A stretch of DNA of 64,000 nucleotides from Acanthamoeba sp. SK_2022b (taxonomy: Eukaryota; Discosea; Longamoebia; Acanthamoebidae), in assembly GCA_027943245.1 (NCBI GenBank), contig JANDJZ010001751.1, positions 219,291-283,290 on the forward strand, read 5' to 3'. Numbering within the stretch: the stretch's first letter is position 1; every line of letters begins with the position of its first letter. The notes under the pieces are model-generated. The model made no database searches. It was not told where the DNA came from and saw nothing but the letters and a program-made list of their open reading frames with translations. Positions 59,932 through 64,000 of this stretch are shown here, piece by piece. A program made the translations under genes and the position numbers.

Positions 59932-60282
59932 ATGCCCCAGCCACTCGCCACCGTCCCGGAGCGCGCGCAACTGCTCGCCAACGGCGAGGCTCGTGCCGCT
60001 GGCCAGGCCATCGACCCGGTGCCCGTGGTGCGGCTGTTCACGCCGGACGCGCATGTGACCTGGCTGCTGGCCGCACTCGATCCCGCCGATGGCGACACCG
60101 CCTGGGGCCTCATCGACCTGGGAATCGGAATGCCGGCGCAAGGAACCGTCAAGCTGTCCGAGCTGGCTGGCATCGTCGGGCCGCATCAGCAGCCCGTGAT
60201 GCGCGACCGCTACTTCCGGCCCACGCGCACGCTGTCGGAATACACCCGGCTGGCCGAGCGCGACGGGGCTATCCCGGACTGA
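59932..60282 (+). CDS. DUF2958 protein, second copy
   Basis: This 116-residue paralogue of the protein at 53273-53623 shares PVVxLFTPDAxxTWLL and DLGxGMP blocks at the same positions. The ATG at 59932 was chosen to match the paralogue's length; the frame is open to 59728 but the upstream part is a promoter-like leader. The ribosome site is weak (GTGGGA). Function unknown. Confidence 0.8.
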   Translation: MPQPLATVPERAQLLANGEARAAGQAIDPVPVVRLFTPDAHVTWLLAALDPADGDTAWGLIDLGIGMPAQGTVKLSELAGIVGPHQQPVMRDRYFRPTRTLSEYTRLAERDGAIPD

Positions 60283-60591
60283 ACACAGCCTACTGTGACT
60301 TTTTCAGTCTGGTGTCATACCGGGCAGGTCTCAATCGAGATTCTTGCGGCGTAGCCGCGCCAGTCTGATCCAAACGGACATGATGCCTGACGCGGACTGC
60401 GGCAGGCTGGCCTGTACGGCGTCCCACGGGAGGGACGCTGCCGCCGCAGCATTGAGACGAATACCGCAACGCATCGGAGCCAGTCGGACTTGACAGCCCA
60501 ACTATTCCCTTAACCCATTTCGTTCTGATGACACCGATGTAGCACGTAGTTCTTCCGTCGCGGCCAGTCCTGTTCGCAGGGAGGTTGCGTC
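60283..60591. other. 309-base spacer before the DUF2285 gene
   Basis: No gene is supported. It contains a TTGACA (60490-60495) without a convincing -10 partner, and short inverted stretches (TCTCAAT / ATTGAGA around 60330 and 60453). It ends with a GGGAGG ribosome site before the next ATG. Confidence 0.5.
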
Positions 60592-61362
60592 ATGGTCGAT
60601 CGCAGCGCCGAGCACTGGTATCCGACTGCCGCGTATCTGTACGTGCTGCACTTGGACGACCTTGGGACGGCCTGGGAATATCTGCGCAGAAACCCCGATT
60701 ACCGGCTCGACTGGCTGCGCCATCATCGCCGGCCGAAAGCCGCGCAGCAGGCGGCGCATCGCTGGGGCTTGCGCCTGCTGGAAGATCCGGCGTTGGATGC
60801 GCGCGACGCGCATCCAGCCTGGTTGCCCGGCCATGTGGCCGTGGTGCAGCTCTATCCCGACGCCGATCCGCCGCAGTATGCTCCCGCGTTCACGTTTTGG
60901 CGCATTGCCGGGCACAAGCAACTGCTCCATGACGGCAAAGGGCTGGCGCTGATGGCGCACAGCCCAGGTCATTGCCTGCGCTTCGCGCTGGCGCCCGGCC
61001 TGGAAGACGGGATGGCTGTCGCCTATGCCCGCCGCGGCGGCGCCGCCGCACCTGCGCGCAACCATGCGCTCGGCGCGGCCCTGGCTTCTGCGAAGCCCAG
61101 GCCGGCACCCGCCGCGCTGCTTGAGCTACACACCTTGCAGGCGCTCGACGCAACCCTAGCGGGTGCGTCCTTGCGCGAGGTGGCCGAAGGCTTGTTCGGC
61201 GGCGATGCCGCAGCCGATTGGTACAGCGACGGCGGCCTGCGCTCCAAGGTACGCCGCTTGGTACGGCGCGGCGATGCGCTGATGCGCGGCGGCTATCGCC
61301 GCCTAGCACAGCTTCCGCCGCTTGAGAAGGGTCGTTTTGAGGACGACGCAAAACGGCCCTGA
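60592..61362 (+). CDS. DUF6499/DUF2285 regulator-like protein
   Basis: This 256-residue protein has an N-terminal block WYPTAAYLYVLHLDDLGTAWEYLRRNPDYRLDW (DUF6499 type) and a C-terminal DUF2285 with LHTLQALDATLAGASLREVAEGLFG and a SKVRRLVRRGDALMRGGYR end. DUF2285 proteins in ICEs (for example in ICEMlSym-like elements) act as transcriptional activators of excision or transfer genes, so a similar role is likely. GGGAGG precedes the ATG. Confidence 0.8.
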   Translation: MVDRSAEHWYPTAAYLYVLHLDDLGTAWEYLRRNPDYRLDWLRHHRRPKAAQQAAHRWGLRLLEDPALDARDAHPAWLPGHVAVVQLYPDADPPQYAPAFTFWRIAGHKQLLHDGKGLALMAHSPGHCLRFALAPGLEDGMAVAYARRGGAAAPARNHALGAALASAKPRPAPAALLELHTLQALDATLAGASLREVAEGLFGGDAAADWYSDGGLRSKVRRLVRRGDALMRGGYRRLAQLPPLEKGRFEDDAKRP

Positions 61363-61445
61363 GCAGGACAGCTTGGTTTTCTGAGACTGCCTCCATCCGG
61401 TTGCGCTGTGTGGCCGGAGCTTTGAAAGCTATGGAGGTTCACACC

Positions 61446-61727
61446 ATGCGTCCCGCTCCTTTGCGGCCTGCCGCCACTGTCTCGACCGCTGCCGCGCAGC
61501 CCCAACGCTATCTCACCAACGACGAAGCCGCCGAATACCTGCGCCTGTCGCCGCGCACGCTGGAAAAGCAGCGCGTGATCGGCGGCGGCCCGCGCTTTCG
61601 CAAGTTCGGCCGCCGCGTCATGTACGCCGTGGCTGACCTCGACACCTGGGCCGCCGACCGCAGTTTCGAGACGACCTCCGATCCCGAATACGCCGAGCAC
61701 CACTCGGCCGACAGCCGTGCGCGCTGA
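61446..61727 (+). CDS. AlpA/MerR-like helix-turn-helix protein
   Basis: This 93-residue protein has the excisionase-type HTH YLTNDEAAEYLRLSPRTLEKQRVIGGGPRFRKFGRRVMY (quoted in part; residues 22-60). Such small proteins often act as excisionases (Xis) or as activators of integrase genes. The ATG at 61446 has GGAGG upstream. It is followed at 26 bases by repA. Which of the two roles applies cannot be told. Confidence 0.82.
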   Translation: MRPAPLRPAATVSTAAAQPQRYLTNDEAAEYLRLSPRTLEKQRVIGGGPRFRKFGRRVMYAVADLDTWAADRSFETTSDPEYAEHHSADSRAR

Positions 61728-61753
61728 TCGGCGGCGCGCGGCAGGCCATCGCC

Positions 61754-62611
61754 ATGTCCAGCACCGCGCTGCCATCCAGGCAGCGGCCGTTGCAGGAGCG
61801 CGAACAGCTCGACCTGTTCCGCGCCTTGCCCGGCGACATGGCACCGCGCGACAGCCAAGACCTGATGGCCTATCCGTTCTTCTCGCTCGGCAAGTCCAAG
61901 CGGGTCAAGCCCATCGACTTCCGCGCGGGCAACGTGACTATCCGCGTGGAAGGCACGGCCGAGCACGGCATCGCCACGATTTGGGATGCGGACGTGCTGA
62001 TCTGGGCAGCCTCGCAGATCGTGGAGGCGAAGGATGCGGGCCTGCGGCCGTCGCGGCTGATGCGTGCCACGCCCTACGAGATCCTGCGCTTCATCGGGCG
62101 CGGCAAGTCGCTGCGCGACTACCAGCGCCTCAAAGCCGCGCTGGATCGCCTGCAATCGACCACGGTGGCCACGTCCATCCGCGAGACGACCGGGCGGCGC
62201 TTGCACCGCTTCTCATGGATCAACGAATGGAAGGAACTGGCCGATGCCAGCGGCACGCCGCTGGGCATCGAGCTGATCTTGCCGGACTGGTTCTATGCGG
62301 GCGTGCTCGATGCCGCCCTGGTGCTGACCATCGACCCGGCGTATTTCCGACTGACCGGCGGCATCGAGCGGTGGTTGTACCGGCTGGTGCGCAAGCACGG
62401 CGGGCGGCAGCCCGGTGGCTGGCAATTCGATTTCCGACACCTGTATCGGAAATCGGGCAGCGCCACGCGCTTCTCGGACTTCGCCTACGACTTGCGAGCG
62501 CTGGTCGCGCGGCAGTCGCTGCCCGGCTACGTCCTGGGCATCGAGCGGATGCCGGACAACGGCATGGAGCTGCTGACGTTCCGGCCCGTGCTGCATACGG
62601 CACGGGGATAA
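61754..62611 (+). CDS. repA: Replication initiator protein RepA
   Basis: This 285-residue protein matches the replication initiator protein A family found on Tn4371-like ICEs and some broad-host plasmids (blocks DLMAYPFFSLGKSKR, ATIWDADVLIWAASQI, PYEILRFIGRGKSLRDY and LILPDWFYAGVLD). It has winged-helix character. Three iterons and an AT-rich tract follow its stop, which supports a real initiator role. parA lies downstream across that region. Confidence 0.88.
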   Translation: MSSTALPSRQRPLQEREQLDLFRALPGDMAPRDSQDLMAYPFFSLGKSKRVKPIDFRAGNVTIRVEGTAEHGIATIWDADVLIWAASQIVEAKDAGLRPSRLMRATPYEILRFIGRGKSLRDYQRLKAALDRLQSTTVATSIRETTGRRLHRFSWINEWKELADASGTPLGIELILPDWFYAGVLDAALVLTIDPAYFRLTGGIERWLYRLVRKHGGRQPGGWQFDFRHLYRKSGSATRFSDFAYDLRALVARQSLPGYVLGIERMPDNGMELLTFRPVLHTARG

Positions 62612-62864
62612 CTCCGGGAAAGCCTGTGGATGGAGTCGTGCTATCAGGCGTGCGAGGTATCGTGCTATCAGGCGTGGGACTATCGTGCTATCAGGCGTGC
62701 CGATCGGTCGCAAACCCGCGCCAGCATTGGGTTTCCTCGCCCTCTAACTTCCCTAACTTAATTTCTCTAACTTTTAGTAGAGAAACGCCGCTACGGTGGA
62801 CAACCACCACGCGGCCACAAACGCAGCAGAAAAAGCCCGGCTTTCCAGCATGGAGGGCCAGGCC
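62612..62864 (+). other. Putative replication origin (iterons plus AT-rich tract)
   Basis: Three direct repeats of TCGTGCTATCAGGCGTG start at 62636, 62660 and 62683 (24 and 23 bases apart, about two helical turns). A DnaA-box-like TGTGGATGG (7 of 9) lies at 62625-62633. Further right an AT-rich tract carries CTAACTT at 62744, 62753 and 62767 and an inverted repeat TTCTCTA / TAGAGAA (62763-62784). This is the standard layout of an iteron-type origin. It also forms the parA promoter region. Confidence 0.72.
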
Positions 62865-63503
62865 ATGATCGTTGCTCTGCTCAACCAGAAAGGCGGCGTG
62901 GGCAAGACCACGCTCGCCACCCACATCGCCGGCGAACTGGCGATGCGTGGCCAGCACGTCGTGCTGCTGGACGCCGACCCGCAGGGTTCATCGCTGGACT
63001 GGACGCAGCGCAGAAGCCAGCAAGGCTTGCCACGGCTGTTCAGCGCCGTGGGCCTTGCACGCGAAACGCTGCACCAAGAGGCACCAGAACTCGCCAGGCG
63101 GGCAGATCACGTCGTCATCGACGGGCCGCCGCGCATCGCCGCCTTGGCGCGCTCCGCGCTGCTGGCGGCCGAGCGCGTGCTGATCCCGGTGCAGCCCAGC
63201 CCCTACGACCTGTGGGCCAGCGCCGAGATGGTGGCGCTGATCCGCGAAGCGCAGGTGTTTCGGCCTGCGCTGCGCGCGGCCTTCGTCATCAATCGGCGCG
63301 TCAGTACCACCGTGATCGGGCGTGAAGCGCGCCAGGCGCTCGCCGACCAGCCGCTTCCTGCGCTGCGCGCGGAAGTGCATCAGCGCATCGTGTTCGCCGA
63401 CAGCGTGGCCGCTGGCCGGCTTGCACGCGAGACGGCGCCGGACAGCGCCGCCGCCCGCGAAATCACCGCCCTGGTGGACGAACTGCTGCGGTGGCCGACA
63501 TGA
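62865..63503 (+). CDS. parA: ParA-family partition ATPase
   Basis: This 212-residue Walker-type ATPase opens MIVALLNQKGGVGKTTLATH, with the deviant Walker A KGGVGKTT at 9-16, and has switch and Walker B stretches LDADPQGSSLDW and VVIDGPPRI. The ATG at 62865 has GGAGGG seven bases upstream, so the longer frame to 62796 was discarded. The length equals the ParA of Tn4371. Its partner is probably the small gene that overlaps it, or the large ParB-like protein 5 kb upstream. Confidence 0.92.
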   Translation: MIVALLNQKGGVGKTTLATHIAGELAMRGQHVVLLDADPQGSSLDWTQRRSQQGLPRLFSAVGLARETLHQEAPELARRADHVVIDGPPRIAALARSALLAAERVLIPVQPSPYDLWASAEMVALIREAQVFRPALRAAFVINRRVSTTVIGREARQALADQPLPALRAEVHQRIVFADSVAAGRLARETAPDSAAAREITALVDELLRWPT

Positions 63504-63772
63504 CAGCGAAGCCACCGATACGCGCAAAGCGCGTCGGCATCGGCGCGCGTCCGCCCGCGAATCCGCACGCCGAGGCGTGGATTCGCCAGGGCGACGCCGA
63601 TGCGCTGGGCAAGGGCGATCTCTACACCGCCCGCCTGACCCTCGACATCACGCCCGCGATGCGGGCACGCATCAAGGTGTCGGCCTTCACGCAAGGCGTG
63701 ACCGTGGCCGACCTGCTGCGTGGCCTGTTGGAGCGGGAGTTTCCAGAGCACCGCAGGGAGAACGCACCATGA
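63500..63772 (+). CDS. Small protein downstream of parA, possible ParB/ParG-like partner
   Basis: This protein of 90 residues (93 if the GTG at 63491 is used) overlaps the parA stop as ATGA. The C-terminal half, with YTARLTLDITPAMRARIKVSAF and a GVTVADLLRGLLEREF end, resembles a ribbon-helix-helix domain. In many plasmids the small RHH gene after parA encodes the centromere-binding partner; that role is inferred. It overlaps the next gene by ATGA. Confidence 0.72.
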   Translation: MTAKPPIRAKRVGIGARPPANPHAEAWIRQGDADALGKGDLYTARLTLDITPAMRARIKVSAFTQGVTVADLLRGLLEREFPEHRRENAP

Positions 63773-64000
63773 CTGCATCCGCTTCGCCTGCCGCTGGCGC
63801 GGCTACGGCTGCACTTGCCGGCCAGCCTGCCAGCGCGCCGCTGACGCGCGTGGCGCTTGCCTACATCGAACCACGCTTCAAGCTCTACCTGCGCTTCGGC
63901 GAACCTGCGCGCACGCACCAGCTCGACCGCTGGCGCCGTTGCGCGGTGTTCCTGCCGGGCGCCATGTTGTGCCGTATCCGCTGGCAGGCCAACGACTACG
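63769..64000 (+). CDS. DUF2840 protein, N-terminal part (runs off the right edge)
   Basis: The first 77 codons are visible. After an Ala-rich start the protein reads TRVALAYIEPRFKLYLRFGE and continues to AMLCRIRWQANDY, as in DUF2840 proteins that lie next to the TraF-type signal peptidase in Tn4371-like ICEs. It overlaps the preceding gene by ATGA. The conjugation genes are expected beyond this point. Confidence 0.85.
   Translation, partial: MTASASPAAGAATAALAGQPASAPLTRVALAYIEPRFKLYLRFGEPARTHQLDRWRRCAVFLPGAMLCRIRWQANDY

Noticed and set aside
62636..62699. Three direct repeats as a CRISPR array
   Set aside because: The spacers are only 6-7 bases and the position after repA fits iterons. No cas gene is seen.

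Overview
The window joins two kinds of DNA. Positions 1 to about 48,160 are an enterobacterial core chromosome. Gene order, protein lengths and sequence character (for example the hldD-kbl-tdh, secB-gpsA-cysE, cpxRA/cpxP, glpFK, hslVU and metJ/metBL/metF blocks) point to Serratia, probably the S. marcescens complex. The genus is judged from recall, not from a search. From about 48,170 to the right edge the DNA is visibly more G+C-rich and codes for the start of an integrative and conjugative element (ICE) that looks like the Tn4371 family. Its conjugation genes would lie past the right edge.

Chromosomal layout: LPS core genes on the minus strand (glycosyltransferase fragment, O-antigen ligase, GT4, waaC, waaF, hldD); threonine catabolism (kbl-tdh); cell division and envelope genes (yibQ, envC); gpmI; yibN-grxC-secB-gpsA-cysE; a DUF3313 lipoprotein; a CHAD protein; trmL; the Cpx envelope-stress system with CpxR box, cpxP and the CpxQ sRNA; fieF; pfkA; sbp; tpiA; yiiQ; a DUF805 protein; fpr with an upstream cysteine-rich wHTH regulator; emrD; a TDT-family transporter; glpX and glpFK; zapB; rraA; menA; hslVU; ftsN; cytR; priA; rpmE; and the methionine genes metJ, metBL, metF with MetJ boxes.

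ICE layout: int and a translationally coupled DUF1016/PD-(D/E)XK nuclease follow the metF terminator. Next come a Cys-rich small protein and a nickel-type cargo pair: a CsoR/RcnR-family sensor with an H-C-H-C ligand pattern like InrS, plus an MFS exporter with a His-rich tail like NreB/NrsD. The sensor's operator sits exactly inside its own promoter spacer. Then come DUF2958, a small ORF, DUF932, a large ParB-like protein, a small ORF, DUF736, a divergent XRE regulator, a second DUF2958, a DUF6499/DUF2285 regulator, an AlpA-like HTH protein, repA, a cluster of three iterons with an AT-rich tract, parA, a small ORF and the start of DUF2840.

The least explained material is in the ICE's non-coding spacers. 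There is a family of G+C-rich intergenic repeats sharing a 16-base core, nested inverted repeats at 54,297-54,632, GC hairpins after most genes, and a 1.1-kb block with no convincing gene (57,905-59,007). Together with the iteron cluster between repA and parA, they suggest an autonomous replication and maintenance module inside the ICE.
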